From: Atribacterota bacterium | GTDB taxonomy: Bacteria > Atribacterota > Phoenicimicrobiia > Phoenicimicrobiales > Phoenicimicrobiaceae | Length of the DNA: 16,937 bases | Direction: 5' to 3' | Assembly (NCBI GenBank): GCA_030668465.1 | Contig: DAOUTX010000003.1 | Span: forward strand, 1 to 16,937 | In this document: in pieces, positions 1-6,592 of the stretch | Numbering within the stretch: the stretch's first letter is position 1 | Layout: the number at the start of each line of letters is the position of its first letter | Program-made: the position numbers and the translations under genes | Notes under the pieces: generated by a model | Database searches by the model: none | Told to the model about the DNA's origin: nothing | Seen by the model: the letters and a program-made list of their open reading frames with translations, nothing else

Positions 1-291
1 GATTGCCAAGACTTTGGTCATAAATATTCTCCTAAAATGATTCCCCTGGTTATAAATTAGTCGTTAGCACAAAATGCAAATTACAAAATTAATTAGTCGA
101 TAGTTGTTATTTTTCCCTTTATAGATGCAAAATAATATGTTTAACCAGTCTTTGCCTTAACTAGCAAACCGGCTAATTGGCTAATCAAGCAAACAACTAA
201 CAAATCAAGACATACAATTAAATTATAACTATTTAAGTGATTATTAGATTGTACAGAAATTATAAAAAGAACATTTGTTCATGATAATTAA

Positions 292-307
292 TGTTCCACG
301 TGGAACG
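292..307. promoter_or_regulatory. parS: parS-like centromere site (one base off the palindrome)
   Basis: The 16-mer TGTTCCACGTGGAACG matches the ParB-binding parS consensus TGTTNCACGTGAAACA in its CACGTG core and differs from the perfect palindrome at 2157-2172 only in the last base. parS sites normally cluster near oriC and nucleate ParB/Spo0J spreading for chromosome segregation. No parA or parB gene is in the window, so the cognate protein is assumed to be encoded elsewhere. A weaker GAACA-TT-TGTTC inverted repeat lies just left at 269-280. Confidence 0.75.
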
Positions 308-323
308 CTTGCTTATTAATACA

Positions 324-539
324 GGTTTACAGTTTTCGATTGTTAGTTTATTGTGTTTTATGTTATTGCCACGAGTCTGGTGTAGGTGGCGAATTCGTTC
401 GCCCCAGGATACTTGGCCAACTTCTTTTCGCTAGTCCGATAAATTGAATCCCTACATTAGCTCAGGGAAAGGTGTTCTCCGTTTTCACAAGGACAGGCTC
501 ACCTGTATATTAATCGATAATTTATGGTTTACAGTTTTC
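324..539. repeat. 14-bp direct repeat flanking a palindromic element
   Basis: GGTTTACAGTTTTC occurs exactly at 324-337 and again at 526-539, about 200 bp apart on the same strand. The pair brackets the bipartite palindromic repeat at 382-455. A related word, GGTTTATAGTTTGC, occurs upstream of dnaA near 7313-7326. The pair could be a trace of an insertion or duplication, or just two members of a dispersed word family; the sequence does not decide. Confidence 0.5.
382..455. repeat. Bipartite palindromic intergenic repeat, copy A
   Basis: The element opens with GTAGGTGGCGAA and TTCGCCCC, forming a hairpin with stem GGCGAA/TTCGCC (388-393 with 398-403). A T-rich linker follows (CTTGGCCAACTTCTTTTCG). 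It closes with a degenerate second inverted half ending in CCCTAC. The same order (GTAGGGG palindrome, GGG-T-rich linker, GTGGGTTTGAT-type palindrome) is seen at 1598-1674 and 3787-3854, and the first half at 10403-10447. No protein is encoded, so this is a non-autonomous REP- or MITE-like element. Confidence 0.6.
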
Positions 540-546
540 AGTTATT

Positions 547-571
547 GTAGGGGCGCATTTCAATGCGCCTC
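547..571. repeat. Single palindrome of the GTAGGGGC repeat family
   Basis: GTAGGGGCGCATT is followed after TC by AATGCGCC, an 8-bp perfect inverted repeat (552-559 with 562-569). It shares the GTAGGGGC head with the bipartite repeats, but the inner arm differs (GCATT/AATGC rather than GAATT/ATTCG) with matching changes on both sides. The second half of the bipartite element is not recognisable here. Confidence 0.6.
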
Positions 572-686
572 GGCTACTGCTGCACGCTAATCGCTATCTG
601 CTATATTTCGAGATACGAGATACGGTTTCGTTGTTCGTTTTCGCTTTTTACAATATATCACTTATATTATCAAAAATATTTCAAAA

Positions 687-1418
687 TTACAAAGGTCTTT
701 TTTGGGGAAGACCTTCTTTTCTGGGGAATTTCGAAGGTGTATCTTTTATTTTTTTGATTACCAAAAGATGTCTTTCCTGATTAATAAAGGGGATTCTAAC
801 GTTTTCCACTCCAATCAACTCTCCGCCTAAAAACTTAATTGCCTTAAAGCTTTTTTCTGTTTCTTCCTTATATAACCTTCCTTTCTGAGCTACAAACAAT
901 CCTCCCACTCTTACTAAAGGAAGGCAATATTCACTTAGAACGTTTAAGTGGGCTACTGCCCTGGATATGACAACGTCATATTTCTCCCGATAATCTACAC
1001 TTATCCCGAAAGTTTCTGCTCTACCATTGAGTATCTTAACTTTCTGAAAATTTATTTCCTCTGTCACCTTTTCCAGAAATATGGTTTTCTTATTTCTTGC
1101 TTCCAGGAGAGATAATCTAATTGAAGGACATATTATTTTAATCGGCATGCCCGGGAAACCTGCGCCCGCTCCTACGTCAATAACGCTTATTCCTTCTGTA
1201 TCGATATATTTATTAATAATTTTTATACAACTAATAGAATCTAAGAAATGCTTAATAATTATTTCCCGGGGCTTTTTTAAAGAAGTTAAATTTATTTTTT
1301 GGTTCCATTGGGCTAATAACTCTAAATATCGGGAAAATTTTTTAATCTGCTCTTTGTGGAGATTAATGCCTAACCTTTGAGCGCCGTCAATTAAAATATT
1401 TTCATCATCTTTTAACAA
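687..1418 (-). CDS. rsmG: 16S rRNA (guanine-527-N7)-methyltransferase RsmG (GidB)
   Basis: RsmG uses S-adenosylmethionine to make m7G527 in the 530 loop of 16S rRNA; this role is family knowledge. The 243-residue product has the family landmarks: NLTSLKKPREIIIKHFLDS near residues 43-61, the SAM-binding glycine-rich loop DVGAGAGFPG at 81-90, GRAE at 132-135 and SRAVA at 152-156. Length is normal for the family. The start is TTG at 1416-1418, preceded by a strong AAAGGAGAT ribosome site about 7 nt upstream; no ATG lies near it. The last dozen residues (PRKEGLPQKRPL) are encoded by a hairpin that may be a terminator, so the C-terminal tail is probably not functionally important. rsmG often sits beside mnmG and parAB near origins; neither is present in this window. 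Confidence 0.95.
   Translation of the reverse strand: MLKDDENILIDGAQRLGINLHKEQIKKFSRYLELLAQWNQKINLTSLKKPREIIIKHFLDSISCIKIINKYIDTEGISVIDVGAGAGFPGMPIKIICPSIRLSLLEARNKKTIFLEKVTEEINFQKVKILNGRAETFGISVDYREKYDVVISRAVAHLNVLSEYCLPLVRVGGLFVAQKGRLYKEETEKSFKAIKFLGGELIGVENVRIPFINQERHLLVIKKIKDTPSKFPRKEGLPQKRPL
692..715 (-). terminator. Hairpin overlapping the rsmG stop, possible terminator
   Basis: AAGGTCTT (692-699) and AAGACCTT (708-715) form a perfect 8-bp stem with an 8-nt loop TTTTGGGG. On the rsmG strand the stem is followed by TTTGTAATTTTG, a modest T-rich tail. The stem lies inside the last codons of rsmG, ending just before its TAA (687-689). An intrinsic terminator embedded in the gene end is the likely reading, but the weak T run limits confidence. 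Confidence 0.5.
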
Positions 1419-1597
1419 AAAACAAATCTCCTTTTTTTATTTCGTTAGTCGGTTAACTGATTAGTTGGTTAGGGTAACAAGACAAGACACATCGTGCTTT
1501 TACCCTACTAAAGTAAGAATTTAATACGAAAACCTATAATTCAAAATCAAAAGCTTTTATCTCGTATATTGCGACTATTTTATTATATTTTTTTAAT

Positions 1598-1674
1598 GCA
1601 GGGGCGAATTTATCCACTCCGGGTTTTTGGGTACCTCTTTTGGTGGGTTTGATGAATCGAACCCACGACACTAC
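1598..1674. repeat. Bipartite palindromic intergenic repeat, copy B
   Basis: The first half reads GCAGGGGCGAATTTATCC and is followed by CCGGGTTTTTGGG, which aligns closely with the copy at 10403 (GTAGGGGGCGGATTTATCC, CCGGGTTATTTGGG). The second half is a near-perfect palindrome, GTGGGTTTGAT (1643-1653) and ATCGAACCCAC (1656-1666), whose single imperfection would be a G-U wobble in RNA. This copy best shows the two-hairpin architecture of the family. Confidence 0.65.
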
Positions 1675-1880
1675 GATTTCGCCATCCTAGCCAATTAACC
1701 AACTAACATGTAACCAGCTAATTATTTCTGGACGCTACACTCTGTACGCTATCCGCTTTTTCCGAAATACGAGATACGAATTTAGCATTGTGTTTTTCGT
1801 TTTTCGCTAGATACTATATACTGCAGACTATATGCTCATTAACTAACGACTAACGACTACTTATTAATGATTAGTTATAC

Positions 1881-1909
1881 TTTTCCACAATTTATCCACA
1901 TGTGTAAAA
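1881..1909. promoter_or_regulatory. DnaA-box cluster (three adjacent 9-mers)
   Basis: TTTTCCACA (1881-1889) and TTATCCACA (1892-1900) on the plus strand are followed directly by TTTTACACA on the minus strand (1901-1909). All three match the general DnaA-box consensus TTWTNCACA, and the middle one is the perfect high-affinity box. Three boxes in 29 bp is the densest group in the window, and it lies more than 5 kb from dnaA. It may bind the DnaA initiator as part of a split origin or as a regulatory DnaA sink. Confidence 0.7.
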
Positions 1910-2122
1910 TAATATTAGATATTGTGGTTTAAACCCATTCTAATTCAAATATCAAAAAAGCACAATCAAAAAATTATTTTTGGTTTGCGGAGCCTTGGCT
2001 CCTGGCTATAAATAAACTAATTGAACATTTTACATAAGTAATTTTTTAACCTATTTTATTTGCGCGGGTATTGCTTTGATTGAGGGAATAACTTAAAAGC
2101 TTTGATTTAATTCAATTTAAAG

Positions 2123-2142
2123 TTCTCCACAGTTTATTCACA
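2123..2142 (+). promoter_or_regulatory. Two further DnaA-box-like 9-mers
   Basis: TTCTCCACA (2123-2131) differs from TTATCCACA at one position, and TTATTCACA (2134-2142) matches TTWTNCACA. They have the same orientation with an 11-bp start-to-start spacing, close to one helical turn, which would place two DnaA molecules on one face. They sit 15 bp from the parS-like palindrome at 2157. Confidence 0.5.
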
Positions 2143-2156
2143 CTTAGCTTTTTAAA

Positions 2157-2172
2157 TGTTCCACGTGGAACA
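2157..2172. promoter_or_regulatory. parS: Perfect palindromic parS-like site
   Basis: TGTTCCACGTGGAACA is a perfect 16-bp palindrome. It matches the parS consensus except that the right half is GGAACA rather than GAAACA, mirroring the left TGTTCC. The site at 292-307 shows the same CC/GG variant, so both probably serve the same ParB. It lies about 50 bp from the mnmE stop codon, in intergenic DNA next to DnaA boxes. Confidence 0.8.
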
Positions 2173-2221
2173 TTGCCTCTTTAAGAAAAACTTTTTTACC
2201 GTATTATGTAAAATTAATCTA

Positions 2222-3634
2222 TTATTTTCCGATACAAAAACGGGAAAATATATCATTAACTATTTCATCGCTTATAGAATCCCCGGTTATTTCACCCAGA
2301 GAATCCAGGACATCTTTTAAATCGATAGTTAAAAAATCATAAGCTATTTTCTTCTTTAATCCTGCCAATACATGCTCTAAACCTTGTTTCGCTCTATTTA
2401 GTTGGTTTGCCTGCCTTATATTATTTATAACCACTCCGTTTTCCGGTATCACTAATCCCTCTATGGCTGATCTGGCAAGCTTTTCTTCTAACTCTTCTAT
2501 TCCAATCTTTTCTTTTAAAGACATCCTTATGCAATCTTTAATATTTAAAAGACCAAATAGCTTTTGTCTGTCAATCTTTTCCTTTAAATCTGTCTTGTTT
2601 TCGATTACTATAACTTTTTTGCTTTCATTCTTTCCTTTTTTTATTTCTTTAATTACTTCTTTGTCTTCTGAAGATAAGGGAACGCTTGCATCAAACACGG
2701 CCAAAATTAGCTTGGCTCCTTTTAAATGTTTCATCATCCTTTTAATACTTATCTTTTCTATAACATTTTCTGGAGTTTTCAGCCCGGCGGTATCTATTAT
2801 CTTAAAAGCTATTCCTTTAATATTGATTAGCTCTTCGATAGTATCTCTGGTTGTCCCCGGCAGATGAGTAACAATAGCCCGATTTTCTCTTAATAAAGTA
2901 TTGAAAAGGCTGGATTTCCCTACATTGGCCTTTCCAACTATTAGAGCATTTATCCCTTCTTTGAGTATTTTCCCGTAGTCCAGAGTCTCTATGAGAGAAT
3001 TAACCTCTTTTAAAATATAACTTATATCTTCTTCTACTTCTTCTGGACATATCTCTTTAATGTCCTGGTCGGGAAAATCCATAGGGGCTTCAATCTCTGC
3101 GGAAATTCTTATCAGCCTATGCCTCAAATCTGTAATCTTCTTCTTTAGGTCCCCACCCAGTTGGGCTAACGACGAACTTAGGCTCCGCTCGGTTTTAGCC
3201 TGAATAAGGTCAATTACTGCTTCAGCCTGGCTTAGATCAATCCTGCCGTTTAAAAAGGCTCTTTTGGTAAATTCTCCCGGTTCAGCCATCCTTGCCCCAC
3301 AATTAATCGCCGTTTCCAAAACTTTCCTAAGAGAGAGCACCCCACCATGGCAATTGAATTCTATAATATCTTCCCGGGTATAAGTTTGTGGTCTTTTCAT
3401 TAAAACTAAAATAACCTCATCAATTTTCTCCTCGCTTCCGGGATCTACTACAAATCCATAATGAACGGTATAATTAGAGAATTCTTTAATCTTTTTTTTA
3501 TTTAATTTTTTATCTCTAAACAACGCTTGGGCTATTCTTAAGGCTTTTGGGCCGCTTATTCTGACAATGCCAATTCCACTTTCCCCAATTGGTGTAGAAA
3601 TAGCAGCAATTGTATCATTTTCCCAAAATCTCAT
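2222..3634 (-). CDS. mnmE: tRNA uridine-5-carboxymethylaminomethyl(34) synthesis GTPase MnmE
   Basis: MnmE (TrmE) with MnmG modifies the wobble uridine of several tRNAs using a folate-derived one-carbon unit, with GTP hydrolysis; this is known for the family. The 470-residue product is full length: an N-terminal folate-binding domain beginning NDTIAAISTPIGESGIGIVRISG, a helical domain, and an inserted G domain. The G-domain motifs are G1 GKANVGKS (234-241), G2 TTRDT (261-265), G3 DTAGL (281-285) and G4 NKTDL (346-350). The chain ends in the family's C-terminal CIGK, whose cysteine is conserved. Start ATG 3632-3634 has AAGGAG about 8 nt upstream. Unlike in many genomes its partner mnmG is not adjacent, and gaps of 557 and 803 bp separate it from jag and rsmG, so it is probably transcribed alone. 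Confidence 0.96.
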   Translation of the reverse strand: MRFWENDTIAAISTPIGESGIGIVRISGPKALRIAQALFRDKKLNKKKIKEFSNYTVHYGFVVDPGSEEKIDEVILVLMKRPQTYTREDIIEFNCHGGVLSLRKVLETAINCGARMAEPGEFTKRAFLNGRIDLSQAEAVIDLIQAKTERSLSSSLAQLGGDLKKKITDLRHRLIRISAEIEAPMDFPDQDIKEICPEEVEEDISYILKEVNSLIETLDYGKILKEGINALIVGKANVGKSSLFNTLLRENRAIVTHLPGTTRDTIEELINIKGIAFKIIDTAGLKTPENVIEKISIKRMMKHLKGAKLILAVFDASVPLSSEDKEVIKEIKKGKNESKKVIVIENKTDLKEKIDRQKLFGLLNIKDCIRMSLKEKIGIEELEEKLARSAIEGLVIPENGVVINNIRQANQLNRAKQGLEHVLAGLKKKIAYDFLTIDLKDVLDSLGEITGDSISDEIVNDIFSRFCIGK

Positions 3635-3786
3635 AAGTACTCTCCTTAATTAGTCGTTAGCCTATAGTATAGCGTGTGGCGGGTAGTTGTGGATTAGCAA
3701 GACGCTTATCCTGATTAAACTGAAAATTTAAAGAGAAAACCCACAATTAAAAAATTTAAAACTTCTTCAGATAATTTATTTTTTGT

Positions 3787-3854
3787 GTAGGAGTCAAATT
3801 AACCTACGGGGTGTTTCGCTTTTTTTGTCGGGCTCAATGAACCGGGACCCCATA
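3787..3854. repeat. Bipartite palindromic intergenic repeat, copy C (degenerate)
   Basis: GTAGGAGTCAAATTAACCTA, a GGGG-T-rich linker (GGGGTGTTTCGC then seven T) and GTCGGGCTCAATGAACC followed by ACCCC align in order with copy B, including the ATGAA centre of the second half. Both inverted repeats have decayed, so this is the most diverged copy; it is recognised mainly by the order and spacing of its parts. Confidence 0.45.
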
Positions 3855-3897
3855 GCTCCTGAATTCTGTATTTTTCTTTTCTCTTTCTTCTGCACTG

Positions 3898-3955
3898 TAT
3901 ACTATATACTCGATACTTTCTTGTCTAACATACTATATACGGTATACTATATACT
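3898..3955. repeat. Cluster of TATACTATATAC direct repeats
   Basis: TATACTATATACT occurs at 3898-3910 and 3943-3955, with ATACTATATAC at 3930-3940 between them. The same word is found at 1811-1822, and shorter relatives near 3666 and 10521. The copies are irregularly spaced, so this is not a simple tandem satellite. No function is evident. Confidence 0.55.
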
Positions 3956-4112
3956 AATTATTCTATCCGCTCTACGTTATTAAAGCGCATAAAGTAATGC
4001 ATCTTTCTCTGGGCAGACACAAGACCTTCCCTTATATATTATAAATTACTATTTTCATTACGGGATACGAACAACCGTTCTGATTTTTAACTATCTCTTT
4101 CTTCGCGTGATA

Positions 4113-4176
4113 CGAAAACAAAAAGCATAAAAAGATTAATATTTGTCCTGGGGATAATATCTAACTTCTTATGCTT
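4113..4176 (-). terminator. Intrinsic terminator after jag
   Basis: On the minus strand, just past the jag stop, AAGCATAAGAAG and its partner CTTTTTATGCTT form the base of a long imperfect stem. The outer arms are AAGCATAA at 4123-4130 and TTATGCTT at 4169-4176, and AGATATTAT / AATATTAATCT pair further in around a CCCCAGGACA loop. The stem is followed by TTTTGTTTTC. Position, stem and T tract together fit a Rho-independent terminator closing the rpmH-to-jag transcription unit. Confidence 0.7.
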
Positions 4177-4191
4177 GTTGATAATTCTTTA

Positions 4192-4716
4192 TTATTCTTC
4201 TGTATTGTTTTTGTTTTCTTTTGGGGCTATAATGACTTTTCTAAAAGGCTCTGTCCCTTCACTATAAGTGGATATCAGGGGCTCTTCCTGTAAAACAAGA
4301 TGAACAATTCTTCTTTCCACCGCATTCATATAACAAAGAGCAATATTTTTTCCTGTTTTTTTCACTATTTCTGCTTTTTCATAAGCGTATTTGGAAACAA
4401 TATCTTCTCTTCTTTCTTTATAACCTTCAATATCAACTATTATTTTTTTTCGTTCGGGTTCTTCGATTTCTTTATTAGTTATAATATGAACAATATATTG
4501 AAGGGCATCAAGAGTATGTCCATGCCTTCCAATCAATACTCCGGGATTAGAGGTTTTTATTCCTAAAACAATTGTATTAACCTCTTCGTTGTTAATTAAC
4601 TGTATTTCTCCGTCCTCTATGATGAAATTTACTATTTTTTCCAGAGTTGTTTTAGCTTTTTCTTGAAGATTTAATTCAAAGTCATTAGTGTTTTCCAAAT
4701 CTGTTCTCTCTTTCAT
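4192..4716 (-). CDS. jag: KH-R3H RNA-binding protein KhpB (Jag), short form
   Basis: Jag/KhpB proteins bind RNA through KH and R3H domains and are encoded next to yidC in many bacteria, where they influence cell-envelope growth; the exact targets are unknown here. The 174-residue product has a KH-type domain with the GxxG loop GRHG at 63-66 (PGVLIGRHGHTLDALQYIV). An R3H domain follows, with the signature NAVERRIVH at 131-139 and the typical C-terminal stretch TYSEGTEPFRKVIIAP at 150-165. The roughly 50-residue N-terminal Jag-N domain of longer homologues is absent; only about 20 polar residues precede the KH part. The ATG at 4714-4716 has no clear Shine-Dalgarno sequence, so the start is less certain. 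It lies 180 bp after yidC and is followed by a terminator. Confidence 0.9.
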   Translation of the reverse strand: MKERTDLENTNDFELNLQEKAKTTLEKIVNFIIEDGEIQLINNEEVNTIVLGIKTSNPGVLIGRHGHTLDALQYIVHIITNKEIEEPERKKIIVDIEGYKERREDIVSKYAYEKAEIVKKTGKNIALCYMNAVERRIVHLVLQEEPLISTYSEGTEPFRKVIIAPKENKNNTEE

Positions 4717-4896
4717 ATCTAAACTATGGGTTTAAAATTCTGGTGTAATACAGTTAGATAAAATATTTATCTTTAGTTTAATTGTATCCTTTGATTTGTT
4801 GGTTGGTTGCTTGGTTAATGAATTATTAACATTAAACCGGTTAGTTACTTTCTCTTGCTTTTTGCATTTGAAACTAACGGCTATTAAACGACTAAT
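4717..4896. other. yidC-jag spacer with repeated words
   Basis: This 180-bp spacer contains TTGGTTGGTTGCTTGGTTAATG at about 4798-4819, CCGGTTAGTTA near 4838, and AAACGACTAATTTA at 4886-4899. The last is the inverse complement of the TTAATTAGTCGTT-type word and runs over the yidC stop codon. No promoter or terminator stands out. Confidence 0.45.
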
Positions 4897-5817
4897 TTAT
4901 CTTCTTTTTCCTTTTTTGTATTTTTTGGTTTTTGTCTTGCCTCCAGAGGGATTTTCCCCGTTTGCTCCTTCATAACCCGGGATCCAGGGTTCTTCTTTAA
5001 GAGACACTGGTTTCTCCGGTTTTTTTTCAATTAGTTTCTCTTTTTTACCCGAAACAACTTCTTTTGACATTTCAACTATTGTAGGCGTTTTCTTGTTAAT
5101 CAGATACTGCTGCCCAATCCCTAAAAGGGTAGAGGTAAACCAGTACAGGGTCAAACCAGAAGGCAGGCTGAAACTCATAAAGCCAATCAATAAGGGCATC
5201 ATAATGGTCATCATCTTCTGGGTCTGTTGGGAAGATCCTCCGTCTTTGCCCCCAGCAGCACCGCCAGTGGAGGTCATCTTTTGTTGGATATACATTGAGC
5301 CCCCCACTAAAAAAGGCAATATCCCAATATATTCTATTCCAAAAACTCCAAAAGAAATCAGTCGCTCAGAAAGAGCTAGTCCCGCCTTAGCAATGGTTTC
5401 GCCATTTTCTATAACGTTATATTGATTGGCAATCCATAAAAATCCACCGTCTATTATTTCGGTGTTGGGAATATGATATTTAAACACTCTTAAAGTCTGG
5501 AAGAGCAGGATTAATATGGGCATTTGAATCAATAGGGGCAAACATCCGCTCATAGGATTGACTTTATGTTCCTTATATAAAGCCATTAACTCTTTATTTA
5601 ATCTTTCTTTATCGTTCTTATATTTCTCCTGTACCGCCTTCATTAAAGGCTGGATTTTCTGCATCTCCCTCATGGAAACCATCTGTTTCTGCATTAAGGG
5701 ATACAAGATTAACCTAATAAGAATAGTTAGTAATATAATAGCAACTCCATAATTGTGTGTAAAACCATAGAGCGACGTTAACAGTTTAGTGACTAGCGAG
5801 ATTAAAGAACTCCACAT
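4897..5817 (-). CDS. yidC: Membrane protein insertase YidC (Oxa1 family)
   Basis: YidC inserts and folds membrane proteins with or without SecYEG in the cytoplasmic membrane. The 306-residue product is the short form, lacking the large periplasmic domain of proteobacterial YidC, and no lipobox cysteine is visible at the N-terminus. The first conserved membrane segment (about 22-42, NYGVAIILLTILIRLILYPL) contains the hydrophilic-groove arginine R35. A charged cytoplasmic hairpin follows (45-88), then segments near 93-110, 155-178 and 203-238, including the family motif SLPSGLTLYWFTS (217-229). A glycine-rich insert (about 184-196, TGGAAGGKDGGSS) and a strongly basic tail ending KKYKKGKRR, likely to contact the ribosome, are notable. 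Start ATG 5815-5817 has AAAGGAG at ideal spacing. It lies 80 bp after yidD in the rpmH unit. Confidence 0.96.
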   Translation of the reverse strand: MWSSLISLVTKLLTSLYGFTHNYGVAIILLTILIRLILYPLMQKQMVSMREMQKIQPLMKAVQEKYKNDKERLNKELMALYKEHKVNPMSGCLPLLIQMPILILLFQTLRVFKYHIPNTEIIDGGFLWIANQYNVIENGETIAKAGLALSERLISFGVFGIEYIGILPFLVGGSMYIQQKMTSTGGAAGGKDGGSSQQTQKMMTIMMPLLIGFMSFSLPSGLTLYWFTSTLLGIGQQYLINKKTPTIVEMSKEVVSGKKEKLIEKKPEKPVSLKEEPWIPGYEGANGENPSGGKTKTKKYKKGKRR

Positions 5818-5897
5818 ATTTTCTCCTTTATCTATTTGTTTTTTTGTTTTTCTTCTATCGTTTTGTCTTGTTTATATTATACTATTATGTTTTATTG

Positions 5898-6137
5898 TTA
5901 TTTCTTATGTGCACAAGCTCTCGAGAAATCGGGAAGGGGATCATAACCACCCAGACCAAAAGGGTGACAGCGCAATACTCTCCTTATAGAAAGCCATAGC
6001 CCTCTTAAAAGGCCGTATTTTTTCAGGGCCTGTGTAGCATACTCGGAACAAGTGGGATAAAACCTGCAGGTGGCAGGTTTAAAAGGGGATATATATTTTT
6101 GATAAAAACTTATTAGTAAAATAATTATTTTATTCAT
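5898..6137 (-). CDS. yidD: Membrane protein insertion efficiency factor YidD
   Basis: YidD is a small membrane-associated protein that assists YidC-dependent insertion, and its gene normally lies between rnpA and yidC, as here. The 79-residue product shows the family signatures CRFYPTCSEYA (24-34) and RCHPFGLGGYDP (56-67), with conserved cysteines C24, C30 and C57. It begins with a hydrophobic N-terminal helix (NKIIILLISFYQKY). Length is typical. The ATG at 6135-6137 lies 21 bp after rnpA, with only a weak AGAG upstream, so translational coupling to rnpA is likely. Confidence 0.95.
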   Translation of the reverse strand: MNKIIILLISFYQKYISPFKPATCRFYPTCSEYATQALKKYGLLRGLWLSIRRVLRCHPFGLGGYDPLPDFSRACAHKK

Positions 6138-6158
6138 AAAATCTCTAACGAAATTCTA

Positions 6159-6566
6159 TTACTTTTTCTTTTCTTTAAGAAAGAGCATAGATTTTCTTTG
6201 TGTTGGTTTAAATCTCCTGTTTACTTCTTCTTTTTTATAAAAACAATTTCCTTTTATAAAAAGCCTCTCTAAGTCATAACATATCTCAAAATAGCTTGAT
6301 TCCCTGATATTGTTTTTGGGCAGTACAATTATATCATATCCTGAAAGTAATTTCTTGTTTAACAGCCGGCCAGCTTCTTTTAGCCGTCTTTTTATCCTAT
6401 TTCTAACTACTGCCTTTCCTGTCTCTTTTTTTACTATTATCCCCAGTCGGTTAAAATCATAATCGTTTTTTAAAATAAATATTATTAAATTCTTGCCTTC
6501 GATTCTTCTGCCTTCCGAAAAAGCCCTCTTAAATTCACTGGTTTTTGACAATTTTCTCTTTATCAA
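6159..6566 (-). CDS. rnpA: Ribonuclease P protein component RnpA
   Basis: RnpA is the protein cofactor of RNase P, which removes 5' leaders from precursor tRNAs. The 135-residue product carries the RNR signature VRNRIKRRLKE (about 54-64) preceded by KKETGKAV, plus the N-terminal KLSKTSEFKRAFSEGRR typical of the family. The C-terminus has a Lys-rich extension after residue 110. The start is TTG at 6564-6566, with AAGAGG four bases upstream; no in-frame ATG is close, and the reading frame upstream runs into the rpmH stop. It lies 26 bp after rpmH in the same unit. Confidence 0.95.
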   Translation of the reverse strand: MIKRKLSKTSEFKRAFSEGRRIEGKNLIIFILKNDYDFNRLGIIVKKETGKAVVRNRIKRRLKEAGRLLNKKLLSGYDIIVLPKNNIRESSYFEICYDLERLFIKGNCFYKKEEVNRRFKPTQRKSMLFLKEKKK

Positions 6567-6592
6567 AATTCCTCTTATGTTTATAAAATTAA

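Larger units (their letters stand above)
1..686. other. Intergenic region left of rsmG, no gene seen
   Basis: No open reading frame here resembles a real protein. The stretch is AT-rich and filled with repeated words: TTAGTCGTTAG-like at 57-67 and 93-103, a run of GGCTAATTGG / ACTAACAA-like words at about 160-210, a parS-like palindrome at 292-307, a bipartite palindromic repeat at 382-455, a second palindrome at 547-571, and GAGATACGAGATACG at 612-626. The open reading frame on the plus strand at 563-757 starts inside the second palindrome and ends over the rsmG 3' end, so it is judged spurious. Confidence 0.7.
1419..2221. other. Large rsmG-mnmE intergenic region with DnaA boxes and parS
   Basis: This 803-bp gap has no credible gene; mnmG, which often occupies this place, is missing. 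It contains TTAGTTGGTTAACTGATTAG-type words (1445-1475 and 1690-1720), a bipartite palindromic repeat (1598-1674), ATACTATATACT at 1811-1822, and a double CTAACGACTAACGACTA at 1843-1859. Then come a tight DnaA-box group (1881-1909), two more DnaA-box-like 9-mers (2123-2142) and a perfect parS-like palindrome (2157-2172). Together the last three look like an origin-associated control region. Confidence 0.65.
3635..4191. other. mnmE-jag intergenic region, repeats and a terminator
   Basis: No credible gene is seen in this 557-bp gap; the 66-codon open frame on the plus strand at 3783-3983 is built from repeats. From left to right it holds TTAATTAGTCGTTAG (3646-3660) followed by TAGCGTGTGGCG, the bipartite repeat copy C (3787-3854), a cluster of TATACTATATAC words (3898-3955), GATACGA words near 4065 and 4110, and the terminator hairpin of jag (4113-4176). 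No convincing mnmE promoter was found. Confidence 0.6.

Noticed and set aside
563..757. 64-codon open frame on the plus strand
   Set aside because: It begins inside a palindromic repeat, has no ribosome site, overlaps the rsmG end in antisense and its product has no recognisable features.
1610..1618. TTATCCACT, one mismatch from a DnaA box
   Set aside because: It is part of the arm of repeat copy B; the corresponding base string in copy D is TTATCCGCC, so the resemblance is probably coincidental.
1643..1667. T-arm-like sequence (GGGTTCGATT on the minus strand) suggesting a tRNA
   Set aside because: No acceptor stem, anticodon arm or D arm can be built around it; it is the second palindrome of the bipartite repeat.
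3783..3983. 66-codon open frame on the plus strand in the mnmE-jag gap
   Set aside because: It is composed of the degenerate repeat copy C and TATACTATATAC words, with no ribosome site or protein-like composition.
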